NCBI GenBank assembly: GCA_029237695.1
Contig: CM055277.1
Location: 39,156,242-39,220,241, forward strand
Length of the DNA: 64,000 nucleotides
Direction: 5' to 3'
From: Conchocele bisecta
Lineage: Eukaryota > Mollusca > Bivalvia > Lucinida > Thyasiridae
Positions 27,601 to 42,600 of the stretch are shown piece by piece. The notes under the pieces were generated by a model, which had not been told where the DNA came from, did not search any database, and saw only the letters and a list, made by a program, of their open reading frames with translations. Numbering within the stretch: the first letter of the stretch is position 1; every line of letters starts with the position of its first letter. A program made the translations under genes and the position numbers.

Positions 27601-30600
27601 ACCACTGCCAGACCATTGCGCAGGTGCTCATGCAGATGATAAAGACACGAGGAGGCTGCAAACGTGGTCGTGACATAACACGTAGCACACAGTCGAGGTT
27701 CGCTAAATTCAAAAGGAATGACCGAGTTGTTTCAATTGCTGTGTGACAGTCCGTAATCATGAAGTTTAGATAGATCCCAACCTACTGTTGATGCGTCATG
27801 AAGAAACCATCAAACATAGAAGACCACATTCGGCATGAGTTCAGAAAGGATCCACCGGCATTATTTGACAAGGGAGTGATGCGGAAGAACAATAAAGTGT
27901 TCTGGCTAATCAGCTGAAAGCCCCAGTTACCCACACAACACGTGATGAACTCGAAAACCCGTACTACATTTTTGATGGCGGCCAGTTTTGCAGACTGTGC
28001 CATGGCCAACAGATCCGGATACTTGTTGTACATATGATAACGTCTGTGACAACTATGTATCCAATGTGCTAAATAGTTATGACAAGTGTACATTTTGTTT
28101 TGACGGTTATGCCAATTTCAATTAAAGTTGCATAACAGAATATGCGTAGTCTCCATCACACCATATCTGCAGACATAACTGTTGATCTTCACCGACCAAT
28201 CTCTACAAATCAACGCTCGTTCTTAGCCAATCGCACTAACAAATCCCGGCTGATAGAAAACGTCAAACAGAAGCTCACCGTCGACGGTGTGACACTGACT
28301 ACATGTTGACAAGTTCAACCATAACTTACGCCAACGCTCACCCATGTCGTTCCGTGGTACTGGTCGGCACAGACACTGAGTTGCTTGTCATGCTGGTCGA
28401 TAGTCACCACCACAAACTTCTACTTGCGTTACTCAATGAATGTTGTTTATAAAGTCAGTGACATTCAACAAGCAATGCAACCCAACGCATGTACAAACAT
28501 TATTCTTGGTCATGCCATCACAGGGTGTGATATGGTCTTTGCCCCTTCAGCGTTGGGAATAAGAAGGCACTTACTGTTGTCAGTAAGACTGACAGTACCG
28601 TAGCGGATGTATTTCGAAAGTCCGACTCCAGTCAGGATGAAGTTGCCCTGGTGGGGGAGACAATACTATTGGAGCTATATAATGCCAAAGCAGTCTACAT
28701 CTCTTAACAAGCTGCGTTATGTACAATACATGCAACAGATTTACAAGAAGAACAACAGCAGCTTCAAACTGGAGAGCCTCCCACCAACATCGGCAGCTGC
28801 AAGATATCACTCGTACTTCACAGTACAAGAATGGCTTGATAATGTTGGAGATCTAGAGCCCACTGACTGCGGCTGGGAGCTCAGTGGCAATATGCTGAAA
28901 ACAGTTCTGACAGATGTATCTGTAGCACCTGACAGTGTACTCCAGGTTGTATCATGTGGCTGCAAGGATGTGGCAAGCGATGTATGTGTCGCAAAGCTGG
29001 ATTGTATTGCACTGGCCAAACATGTACAAATTCATATCCTCTCGATGGTGACGATGAGCAGTAATTAACTTTCTCACCATTTTGACATAAAAGTGTAGAC
29101 TGTAAGCATCCGCAATATTGAAACTTGTTCTGTGCGATATTCAAGGTCATATTAAGGTCATATTAGGATAATTATATAAGCTGAAGCACTCCCTGGTAAT
29201 GTTTACATACTAATATAAAGGAGGTACATGTACTGTACTGGAAAATAAATAGAGAAATATAATAAAATTGCGCAGATTTCTCATGATTATTTGGAATTAT
29301 TTGCAGATGACCTTGAAATTTTCAGATGAACGTGACATTTAACCGATGATATGACATCATATTTAGATTCCTCACATCCTCTAACATGAAACTGGGTTAT
29401 TTTATATTAGTTTAAGATCAAAACATTAAAGATATACGACTTCATATTATTGGCGGCCATCTTGGACGCCATCTTGGATTACACATCGAGCTCACATTTT
29501 CGAGATGATAACTTTTGTCTATGGACTCAGTATGGCTCCAGGTAGCTTTGCTGAAAAATTCAGCTTTCTGCATTTTTTTTTCTCCAGGTTATAGCTAATG
29601 CTAGGACTGTACTACTTGGAACAAAGGTCCGTGAAAAAGGAAATAAGAAATGTGGACAGTCGGTATATAGATGCCTCAATGGCAGCTAAAAACAATGAGC
29701 TTAATACCAATGAATGACTACTGTCTGTTCCACGTTTTGCTGCCGACGAACTTTTGGCTATTAAACACACATCAAATGTAAAAATATTAAATGTGTCCAA
29801 ACATTTGTTGGCAGCAAAACGTGGAACAGACAGTAAGTGTTTCAGCAAATTTATGACGGTTAAAATGGTCAAAGTCAAGTTAATTGTGGAATTCATATCA
29901 CAAATGTCCACAAGTAATCCTTCATGTTATATTGAAGCTGTAATATGTTGAAGAGAAACAATTACAATTTTCACGATGTAACCAAAAACCCCTTGGACAT
30001 AACCCCCTTCGTGTAAAAATGACCACATGGACATAACCCCCTTCATAATTTTTAAAGGGTGGACAAAACCCCCTTCATCATTTTCACAAGGTGGACATAA
30101 CCCCCTTCTCAGTTTTTACAGGGTGGACAAAACCCCCTTTTGTATTTCAGCATTGTAAACACAACATCAGACACATGGACAGATGCTATCGACACAAGAA
30201 GAATAGCATAACACTTTTTTATAGGAGCGCTAAACAAAATAGGAAACAGTTCAATACAAGTGACATTAAAAAAGTTTTGATATGGAGACTACTTATACAT
30301 GTAACTTACGGAATGCTCATACTACATACAACTTTAATAATTTGATTATAAATATATTTGGTATATACATGTAGTGTTGAAAACATATGATTTAATGTGG
30401 GGTTGTGACACAATGACCAAACATTGTTTCGGAGAAGTATTTATTTATTTAACCCTTTCAACACTACAGGCCTGTATAGTGGTATTGGCAAAAAATGTAG
30501 ATCCGACACGAGTCGGCTCATCAGGATCTGCACTTTTTGCAAGTAATTTTCTTATTTTTGAGAACAGCAACACCCCCCTTTTCATAAATGGACTAGTCTG

Positions 30601-33600
30601 AAAGTCATTTGTGACAATTGGATCGGTTGCAAAATTGACATATCAAAATTCATTCCAGTTACTTAGGGGTGAAAGGGTTAATGATGTTTAATGGCTAAGG
30701 TCATGTTAGGCAGAGTCGACATGGTCGAATCCCATATTTCGCCTGTATGGATGTGGGGAAAATTCCAGAATCAACATGAATATTTACAGTAAAAATATAT
30801 CAACATGTTATTTATTCATTCATTTATTCATTGTCATTTAGATTATTTCTCCATAAAAGTATATGTTGTGAACCACTTCATTGACAATATATACTTTTAA
30901 AAAGAAATGAAGAAAACAGTGAAAAAAAATAAAAAATCTAAAAAAATTCATATTACTGCAATTGTATCTGGCATATAATTAGAATGGGTTAAAATCTAGG
31001 CAAGGAGGTATTAAAGATGATTTCTGAACAAATCTGCAAGTTACAGCCTCTGTATGTCATTAGAGATGGGATACAATTATACGGGCGACGAAGCATTTGC
31101 TTCACAAGCCCGCTTTATGCTACGCGTATATGAAAACTTACCATTCAGTGCAACTAGGTTGAACATATGATTGAAAGTGTAAAATTTGTATTACCGTAAA
31201 CCGAGCAAGAAGTTTACGACAGTTGGTTTACTAAGTTTACTAATACGGGCGACAAATAATTTGGCCCAAAGGGCCAAATGCTTATAAAACCCAATGTATA
31301 TCATGTCGGAAAGTATACTAAATATATCATACAAAGTTAATGCATTTGAAAACATTTGTGTTGTCGTGCAATAATACACGAATAAACAGCTTCGGAATTA
31401 TCTGTACTTGCATACGCAGATAATAACAAGTTTCTATTATTATAAACAAGAATTCCGCCACGGAAGCGGTGTCGCGCCTGCCGAGGCATTTGACCGTGAA
31501 CATTACAAGTAAATAAATGACCTTGACCTTGAGAATTTGGATGTGGGGGTGTGCGTAATGAAGCATCATCCCTAGACAAACATTGATGTGAAATATTATG
31601 AAAGTGTGGCAAGGGGTTAAAGAGATATTTTGAAAAAACAATAACTTTAACGCATTTGCCTTACAAAAAAAAGGGACGACGACGGAAAAAGCGCCGACTA
31701 TAGTCGCGCCTCTGCTAAAGCAGGTGCGACAAAAACTATATATTAGCAATAAACAAAGTAAGGAGATTCTTTCAACAACAAAAAAAGATCGCATCCTTAG
31801 ACTGAAATGGTTTAATAATAAAATTGCATCAATCAAGATTATTACCACTTACTATCAAAGTTGACATGTCGTATAACCGCCTGCATAATCTGGTCATAGA
31901 ATTTGTTGAGGCCCTGTAATTACAGAATAGTTGGTGATGTTGGTGGTAGACCCATATTAACCATTAAAGGTACATGCCCACTCAGTAGGCACAAAATGTT
32001 CTTCATAGGAATTAAATAAGTATAATTGTGTCATTATTCCACCAGTTCTAAGAATTACGAGTGCCCGCGATACAGATATATAATAATTTAGTAATACATG
32101 TATTCATTTTACTGACAGTGACTCGCGGTGATATCAGGCTATTTTCATATGCTAATGAGTCATGATATTTTTTAATTATTTATACTAATTTAATAGGTCA
32201 CCTGAAAAAAGAAATATTTTCAACAGATTATAAAGTATGATCATTGCACATCAAACAAGAGCTGTAGGAGAACAGCATAGCTCGACTACTAGGGTTGTCG
32301 ATGTACACATAGCTTGACAAAGAAGGTGGCTGTGACCTGCATAAAAACCTTAACCAAGGTTGACTAAAAACCTTAACCAAGGGAAATTAAGTAAGTAATT
32401 CAAGGTTAAATGTAGGTCAATGTCAGATATAGGTCAGGGGTTATTGATGTACATCACTAGGATATGAAGTTTTCCAAGTATGGTTTCTGTAGGCCCAGGA
32501 GTATTCCATATACAAGCTTGACTAAAAACTGTAACCAAGGGGAAATAACTAAGTAATCCAAGGATAAAAGTAGGTCAAGGTCAAATATAGGTCAGGGATT
32601 ATTGATGTACATCACTAGGAGATGAAGTTGTGCAAGTATGGTTGATGTAGGCCCAGGAGTATTCCATATACAAGCTTGACTATAAACATTAACCAAGTAA
32701 TTCAAGGTTAAATGTAGGTGAAGGTAAAATAAAGGTCAGGGGTTATTGATGTACATCCCTAAGAGAAAAAGTTATCCAAGTATGGTGTCTGGATGCACAA
32801 TAGTATTCCATGTACAAGCTTGATTAAAAACCTTAACCAAGGTGACTAAAAACCTTAACCAAGGGGGATTAAGTAGTAATTCAAGAGGAAATGTAGGTGA
32901 AGGTCAAATATAGGTCAGGGGTTATTGATGCACATCACTAGGAGATGAAGTTGTCCAAATATGGTGGGTGTAGGGCCAGTAGTATTCCATATACAAGCTT
33001 GACTAAAAACCATAACCAAGGGGAAATTAACTAAGTAATTGAAGAGGAAATGTAGGTCAAGGTCAAATATAGATCAGGGGTTATTGATGTACATCCCTAT
33101 GAGAAAAGGTTGTCCAAGTATTGTGTCTGTATGCACAATAGTATTCCATGTACCAGCTTGACTTAAAAAGCTTAACCAAGTTGACTAAAACGTTAACCAA
33201 TGGGGAATTAAGTAAGTAATTCAAGAGGAAATGTTGGTGAAGGTCAAATATAGATCAGGGGTTTGGTTTATTGATGTACATCACTAGGAGATGAAGTTGT
33301 CCAAGTATGGTGGGTGTAGGGCCAGTAGTATTGCATATACAAGCTTGACTAAAAACCTTAACCGAAGGGGAATTAAGTAAGTAATTCAAGAGGATGAAAT
33401 AGGTCAAGGTCAAATATAGATCAGGGGTTATTGATGTACATCCCTATGAGAAAAGGTTGTCCAAGTATGGTGTCTGTATGCACAATAGTGTTCCATGTAC
33501 AAGCTTGACTAAAAACCTTAACCATGGTTGACTAAAAACCTTAACCAAGGGGAATTAAGTAAGTAATTCAATAGGAAATGTAGGTGAAGGTCAAATATAG

Positions 33601-36600
33601 ATCAGGGATTATTGATGTGCATCACTAGGAGATGAAGTTGTCCAAGTATGGTGGGTGTAGGGCCAGTAGTATAACATATACAAGCTTGACTAAAAACCTT
33701 AAGCAAGGTTGATTAAAAACCTTAACGAAGGGGAATTAACTAAGTAATTCAAGAGGAAATGTAGGTCAAGGTCAAATATAGATCAGGGGTTATTGATGTA
33801 CATCACTAGGAGATGAAGTTGTCCAAGTATGGTGGGTGTAGGGCCAGTAGTATTGCATATACAAGCTTAACTAAAAACCTTAACCAAGGGGAATTAAGTA
33901 AGTAATTCAAGAGGATATGTAGGTCAAGGTGAAATATAGATCAGGGGTTATTGATGTACATCCCTATGAGAAAAGGTTGTCCAAGTATGGTGTGTGTATG
34001 CACAATAGTGTTCCATGTACAAGCTTGACTAAAAACCTTAACCAAGGTTGACTAAAAACCTTAACCAAGGGGAATTAACTAAGTAATTCAAGAGGAAATG
34101 TAGGTGAAGGTCAAATATAGATCAGGGGTTATTGATGTGCATCACTAGGAGATGAAGTTGTCCAAGTATGGTGGGTGTAGGGCCAGTAGTATTGCATATA
34201 CAAGCTTGACTAAAAACCTTAACCAAGGTTGATTAAAAACATTAACCAAGGGGAATTAACTAAGTAATTCAAGAGGAAATGTAGGTCAAGGTCAAATATA
34301 GATCAGGTGTTATTGATGTACATCACTAGGAGATGAAGTTGTCCAAGTATGGTTGGTGTAGGGCCAGTAGTATTCCATATACAAGCTTGACTAAAAACCT
34401 TAACCAAGGCGTGACGGTGACGCCAATGCCGGACGCCGGGGTGACAACATAAGCTCTACTTATTCTTCGAATAGTCGAGCTAAAAATAATTACAGAGAAT
34501 AAATGTCTTAACATTTTGAGGAAACATGGTTATCGCCCCTGATATCAGTGTGGAAATTTACGTCTGATATAAAATGTATAATAATGCCAATCAATATGTG
34601 GGGTAATGGTGAATGAATGTTATTTTGCCAGAAAATGTCTTAGATGATGTCTCGGATATAAAGAACAGTTTGTGCCTACTGTGCTGAGTGGGCATGTACC
34701 TTTAACCCTAACTATGCTAAAATAAATGTTGTCGTCTGCTTTTTACTTTAATTTTTCCATTATTGTCATCAGCAATGCGTTTTCACAACACTTTAGAATC
34801 ATTTCCAATGGAAATGATTCTCAAGTACTGTCAAAGCACGTTTTTATTGAGAAAGACGACAAACTATAAAACAACAGCAGGTGACAATTTACGTTTCCGC
34901 AGTTAAAGGGTTAAAACGCTGGATAAAAGTTAATTATTTTGAATAATAGCCGGGACCACAAGATGTTTGCCTCGAATACTGGAATTGTTAATAGGCAGAG
35001 AAATGAATGAAAAAAGTGAATAGGTTTAACATCCCAGCAACAGGTCATATAGAGATGGGACCACTGTTTAAAGTCTCATCCGACAGGCCAGTGGGACGGA
35101 GGTACTATGTTAGTATTTTTCACGCCTAGTGCGAGGTTTGAACCCACATCGTCCGGATTGGAAGTCAGGTGTTCTAACCCTTAAGCAACAACTCATCCCC
35201 GAGAAACAAATGATTTTACAATTAAACTAGATTGGTCAGTAAACGAGGCTTCGAGATCAGCGAGGATTTGTCACAGCATGATAGTAGAGCCTTAGAAAAA
35301 GGCATGCATGAAATATTAAAAAATTTCGATGAAAGAAATAGAAGTTATAACATATTTCTCTGATGTTAAGTTTTGTAAAGAGACTAAGTACGTCACCTTG
35401 ACCTTGGGATCAGTGGGGGTTGGATGGTCGCGGATTTGGCACAGCATGGTAGTAGATCCTTACAGGAATGCATGTGTGAAATATTAAGCATTTTAGATGT
35501 AGGAAATAGAAGTTATAACAATATTTCTCTGATGTTAAGTTTTGTAAAGAGACATAAGTATTTGACCTTGGGATCAGCGGGGGTTGGACGGTCATGGATT
35601 TGGCACAGCATGGTAGTAGATCCTTACAGGAATGCATGTGTGAAATATTAAGCATTTTAGATGTAGGAAATAGAAGTTATAACAATATTTCTCTGATGTT
35701 AAGTTTTGTAAAGAGACTAAGTATGTGATCTTGACCTTGGGATCAGCTGGGGTTGGACGGTCGTGGATTTGGCACAGCATGGTAGTAGGGCCTTACAGAA
35801 TGCATGTGAAATATAATTGCATTTTAGATAAAGGAAATAGAAGTTATAACAACATTTCTCTGATGTTAAGTTTTGTAAAGAGACTAAGTATGTGACCTTG
35901 ATCTTGGGATCAGCGGGGGTTGGACGGTCGTGGATTTGGCACAGCATGGTAGTAGAGCCTTACAGGAATGCATGTGTGAAATATTAAGGATTTTAGATGA
36001 AGGAAATAGAAGTTATAATAATATTTCTCTGATATTAAGTTTACGGACGGACGGACGGACAACCTGACTCCAGTATACCCCCCCACAACTCGTTGCGTAT
36101 AATAATTACACGAGTGTGAATTGATCACCCCAGTGTCATCGCGCCTCACCTTGTCATGCTGGGAACACATGCCCTTGCGTTTGCGGGGAATGTTGGTCTC
36201 AATCTTGGCGCGGACGAGTGTCATGTTGGGCGTGATGAGGCACAGGTTGGCGAGGCCTTCCTGCATGACGACTGCCGCCAGGTCCGCATGCTGCACCGGG
36301 TCACACGCCATCTCTACATACACAATACCAGTCTAGTGTCTCAAAGCTCCAGATAAGTTGTGTATCTAAAGAGTATTATACCCCCTTATTTCAAATTCAA
36401 TGCATATTTTACTCTTACAAATGTACTATTGATTTTCTTCCTTATTAAATAGAGAACAAATGATAAAAAATAAAACAAATTTGAAAATTCACTTTGAGCT
36501 GCAAAAAGCAAACACTGTTTACTTTTTGCAGCTCAACTAAAGTAAATTTTAAACTTTATGACAGTATTTTCACTACTCAATTTGAAAATCAATGCATATT

Positions 36601-39600
36601 TTCACATTGCTGTGTGTATTTTGTACTCCCACTCTTGATAATCAATGCATATTCTGCTAAAATAAGTGTGTAAAATACAGCAATACACTTATCTGGAACA
36701 ATGGCGTTTGTTCATATCACACGCCAGCTCTACAGTAAGGCAATGGCAATATTATAGAGATGAATTGGGGAAATATGTCCGTTTATTCATTTATTTAATG
36801 TTGTTAATCTACAGTGGGGCAATTATCGAGACTGATTGTCCATTCAACAGCTAGGTCATATGTGGCTGTGACTGCAGAAATGGGCCTTATGGGATATGGG
36901 ACCAGTGTAGCTCCCAAATAGCACACTCCTTTAGCCCTATACCGATATATAGTGCTTGTTAGAAGCACGACTGGTGCTTCATTGATGGAAAGGCGAACAG
37001 TGTAGATCCTGATCAGACTGTGCGGATGCACAGGCTGATCTGGATCTAAACTGGTCGCAAAACACATACACCCCATTTCTCCAGTCAGACACATATATGA
37101 GACAAGTCATGCGATTTTGTTCCCATGAAGATGTGTGATATCTAATGAAAAATATTTACAAAAGCTACAACATTTTCTGTAAATGACGTCGACATTTGAT
37201 CTGTTTAGAGCAAATGAGGACGTTCAACGTCCTATACAATACAGAAAATATAACAGTTTCTGTAATAATTTTCCTCAAATGTCATACATCTTCTTAGGTA
37301 TGAAATATACCAGTGTACCAGATCAGCAACGCTCCAGATAAGTTTTGTATCTAAAGAGTGAATGAATGAATAATGAAAAAACACTGTTTGCTTTTTGCAG
37401 CTCAACTAAGTACATTTTCAACTTTATTACAGTATTTTCACTACTCAAATTGAAAATCAATGCGTATTTTCACATTGCTGAGTGTGAGTATTTTGTACTG
37501 CGCATTCTGCTAAAATAAGTGTGTAAAATACGCCAATACGCACATTATCTGGAGCTCTGGATCAGCCTGCGCATCTTTTGACATCAAGTTTATCAAGTGA
37601 GGCTAGGAATTACGTACAAAAATCAGAAAGGAATATTTACATTAAAATACATATTTATTCAGCCCTGAAATTAGAATAACCTAGTTCTGGTGCCAGGTCC
37701 GTACCACACCAAAGTCACATGGCCCCTTCCCCTGACAGTAATAGGCTTACGAATAATCGTATTACTCATATAAGGGGTTGTGGCATTGGTATTTAGTGCA
37801 GACCCAGTATCTGTGTTAACCCTTTCACCCCTAAGTAACTGGAATGGGTTTTATTATGTTAATGTCCAGACCAATCCAATCGTCACAAAATGATTTTCAG
37901 ACTAGTTCATTGATGACAAATGGGTGTTTTCTCTCTCAGAAATATGAAAATAACTTGCAAAACGTGCAGACCATCACAAACCGGCTCATCTGGATCTACA
38001 GTTTTTGCCAATACCACTATACAGGCCTGTGGTGTTGAAAGGGTTAATGTTGTCCAAGCAGAAATGGCCAGTTTATAAAGTGACATTACTGACGTACCAA
38101 TCCTGTCGAGAGCGATACTATCCCACTCCGACTTGCCCAATGTGAACTTGCGGTTCAGCTCCAGATCCAATGTGTGATAGGCCCCCATCTACAAGCATAG
38201 TACACATGTGTGATAGCCCCCATAGTGTATAGGCCCCCAATACATACATGTATAGGTACGTGTGATAGGCCCCAATCATACAGTATAGTACATGTGTGAT
38301 AGGCCCCCATCTACAGATAGTACATGTAGATAGGCCCCATCTACATGTATAGTACACATGTGTGGCCCCATAGCCCCAATCTATACACATGTATAGTACA
38401 TGTGTGATAGGCCCCATTTACAGCATGTACAAGTTGATGAGGCCCCCTCTACATGTATAGGATGTGTGATAGGCCCCAATCTACAGATATAGTACACATG
38501 TGTGCCATAGCATCATCTACATGTATAGTACACATGTGTGATAGGCCCCATCTATGTATAGTACATGTGATAGTACACATGTGTATAGGCCCCAATCTCA
38601 GTATGTACACATGTGATACAGTCATATGGATACGTACACATGTGTGATAGGCCCCTGTCTACAAGTATAGTACACATGTGTGATAGGCCCCATCTACAAG
38701 TATAGTACATGTGTGATAGGCCCCATCCACAAGCATAGTACATGTGTGATAGCCCCTATCTACAAGCATAATAAAGATGTGTGATATGCCCCCATCTACA
38801 AGCATAGTACATGTGTGATAGCCCCTATCTACAAGCATAATAAAGATGTGTGATAGGCCCCAATCTACAAGTATAGTACATGTGTGATAGGCCCCCATCT
38901 ACAAGTATAGTACACTTGTGTGATAGGCCCCCATCTACAAGCATAGTACATGTGTGATAGCCCATATTCACAAGCATAATAAACATATGTGATAGGCCCC
39001 TATCTACAAGTATAGTACACGTGTGATAGGCCCCAATTTACAAATATAATACACATGTGTGATAGCCCCTATCTACAAGTATAGTACATGTGTGATAGGC
39101 ACCAATTTACAAATATAGTGCACATGTGTGATAGCCCCTACACAAGTATAGTACATGTGTATAGGCACTTTACAAATAGTGCACATGTGTGATAGCCCCC
39201 CTACAGTATAGTACATGTGTGATAGGCCCCCATCTACAAGTATAGTACATGTGTGATAGGCCCCAATTTACAAATATAATGCACATGTGTGATAGCCCCT
39301 ATCTACAAGTATAGTACATGTGTGATAGGCACCAATTTACAAATATAGTGCACATGTGTGATAGACCCCCCTCTACCAGTATAGTACATGTGTGATAGGC
39401 CCCCATCTACAAGTATAGTACATGTGTGATAGGCCCTCATCTACAAGCATATTACATGTGTGATAGACCCCCCTCTACAAGTATACTACATGTGTGATAG
39501 GCCCCCATCTACAAGTATAGTACATGTGTGATAGGCCCCCATCTACAAGCATAGCACATGTGTGATAGGCACCAATTTACAAAAATAGTGCACATATGTG

Positions 39601-42600
39601 ATAGACCCTCTTCTACAAGTATACTACATGTGTGATAGACCCCCATTTACAAGTATGATACACATGTGTGATAGGCCCCCATCATAAGGTCATGTAAGGC
39701 TGGACAAACGGGTTCGATCCCATTTTAACCTGCTGCATTGTGGGGGGAAATCCCAAAATCAGAACGGCATATTTACATCGACAACAAATACATTCAGCCC
39801 TGAAATTAGAATAACCTGACCTGGTGCCAGGTTCATACCACACCAAGTCACTTGGCTCCTTCCCCTAAAATAGGATTACGAATATCGTAATACTCACATA
39901 AGGGGCATAAACAGATTCAACTGTCGCATAAAAAATGCCAAAGACGTATGTGAGGGCCATACCAGGTCTCCAGTCGGGATTCCGGTAAGGATGAAACCCG
40001 ATCGTTAAATTACCCATCGCGTGCTCCAACCTGCCACCCACTTAACAAAAGTGTAAAACAGAGCAGTACAGTGTTACTGGTGATGTTGAATAGTACAGTA
40101 ACACAGCATAGATTGAACCCAGTACATGTTAATTACCTTAACATACTGGTTTTCTGTAATATTACGACCTTTGACCCGCAGCACGCACCCCTGTGTGTCG
40201 AAGTCTATGCCTTCCACATTAATCGTGAGCATGGTTCGCACTTTGTTGACACTCACGCTGCCAGTGGCAGATTCATTCTGAACCTTCCTGCAATAGACAT
40301 GGCATGACATGTAGAGCCCTCCACTCCCATATACCCCTCATCCCTATGGCATAGTACAGTAGAACATCGATAACCAATTTCAGTTCAAGAATACAACTCA
40401 TTATTTTCTTTAATTCTCCATAAAGGCCTATTTTGTTACCACTCATTTGATCAGTCTATTTGAGATGGTTCAAATGAGTGGTACTCAGAGCTCCAGATAA
40501 GTATTGCATCTAAAGAGTATTATACCCCCAGATTTCAAATTCAATGCGTATTTTACTTTTACAAATGCATTATTGATTTTCTGCCTTATCAAATGGGAAC
40601 AAACGATAAAAAATAAAACAAATTTGCATCTCAACTAAATAAATTTTCAACTTTATTGCAGTATTTTCCCTACTCAATTTGAAAATCAATGCATATTTTC
40701 ACATTGCTGTGAGTATTTTGTACTCCCACTTTTGATAATCAATGTGTATTCTGCTAAAATAAGTGTGTAAAATATGCCAATACGCACATTATCTGCAGCT
40801 CTGGTTAACAACATATACTTTTGATATGAAATAATGAAAATAGGGATTTTTTCTCCCAAAAGTTTGATACTACAGTCGAACCTCCCCGAACGGCCACCTC
40901 TCTACAACAACACCCTCTCTATAACAGCCGCAATTTGATATCCCATATGGATGATTTCTTCTGTATCTAACCTGAGCTGAGCACGAAAATTGTCGTCCGC
41001 TTTTGCTGTCTTTCTCAATAAAAACATGTTTTGACAGCATTTTAGAATCATTTCCATTGGAAATGATTCTAAAATGTTGCCAAAGCATGTTTTTGATTAG
41101 AATTATCGAAGAAAATAAATAAACAGCGGACGACAAAATTTAATTCAGCATTAACCTCCCTACAACAGCCACCTCCCTACAACAGCCAGTTTTGCGTCTT
41201 CCCATGGGTAGCTGTTGATGAGAGGTTGCACTGTACCATAATTATATCCCATCTCTAATGGGCTAAGCATTGACACACAGAAGATATCTGTCACAGGTTT
41301 CACTATCCCTTCTCTCTGATGATGGCGACTGTTAATTATTGCAAACTAGCATGTTATACACATACAAAGTGGCAACCGAAAATTGGTATATAATGTTGTT
41401 ATTGTGTCTTCCTTCTCAACAAAAACATGGTTTGACAACACATTAGAATCATTTCCTGGAAACAATCGCCGGATTTTAAGTTTTGTCTTATGTCTTAACA
41501 ACAACATGTTTTGGTAGCACATCAGCGATGATTCTTATGTGCTATCAAAACATTCTTCGTCAGGAAATATGGAACACAAGTAAATTCAGCAGACAAATAA
41601 TTTAGTATTGAAATAGTTAAAACATGTTTGGACTGATGCGCACATTGACAATGTGAAACTGTAGAAAAACATACGTGAGACATGCTATAATCATCTGCAT
41701 GCGTGGATGGTTCATATATGTATAGGCGAGGACTTCAGGGAACGATTAAGGGCCTGTTTCACTAAACTTTGTACGACTAAGAAGGTTGTAAGTGCGGAAT
41801 TGTAAATTATAAAAGCCTTTACACTGATAGGCGATGTTGGTAATTCTTCAGTGGATATGTTCATATGTAATGATGTGTACATGGACAGGGAAAGTGGTAG
41901 CATTAGTTAGCCACATTAACGTGACAAGGAAATTAATAAAAATCTTCGTACAAACATTTTTATCATACAAAGTCTAGTGAATCGGGCCCCTGGCTTGTAA
42001 ATACCATAAATCCATCCTTCCAGGATGAAGATCCCTAACAAACATTTTGACGTGTCCTCCATATGGAGTCTATATGGAGGGAGTAAACAAAATTTGTTTA
42101 GCTTATGTTTTTTTTGTTTATTGATGCTTGTATATGGAGTCTATATGGAGGGAGTAAATTTGTTTTTGTTTATTGATGCTTTTAGGCATATTTAATGTAT
42201 TTATAGACCTCGGTCCGTTACTTCAACCTGTGCATACCGTATGGTTGTGGAGCGGAGAGTGTCGCCCACAGTGATGAGATTGTAGGCATGCCACATGTCC
42301 TCCGCTTCATCCGGGATCAGGGTTACACTCCTGCAACACAAATGTAGCTGTGACTGGAGAAATGGGGCTTATGGGTTTTGCGACCAGAGTAGATCCAGAT
42401 CAGCCTGTGCATCTGCAGTCTGATCAGGACCTCCACTGTTCGCCATTCCATCAATGAAGCACCGTTTGTTCTGTTACTGTGCTGTAGAGTAACAGGAGTG
42501 ATTTGGCCATCAGGCCATAGTGCTATGTCTAGACAATACCGAGACGTCTCTGAGAACGGGGAATGATGTGACGTCAATCCCAGCAAGAGGGGAAAATTGC

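Noticed and set aside
28807..29150. Minus-strand ORFs of 70-89 codons
   Set aside because: They are antisense to the readable end of the decayed ORF-family copy.
31327..31848. 173-codon minus-strand ORF
   Set aside because: It runs through the family C element and intron sequence next to PELO exon 6; the same peptide strings recur in the C array, so it is a repeat artefact.
36121..36356. Plus-strand ORFs of 66-71 codons
   Set aside because: They are antisense shadows of PELO exon 5.
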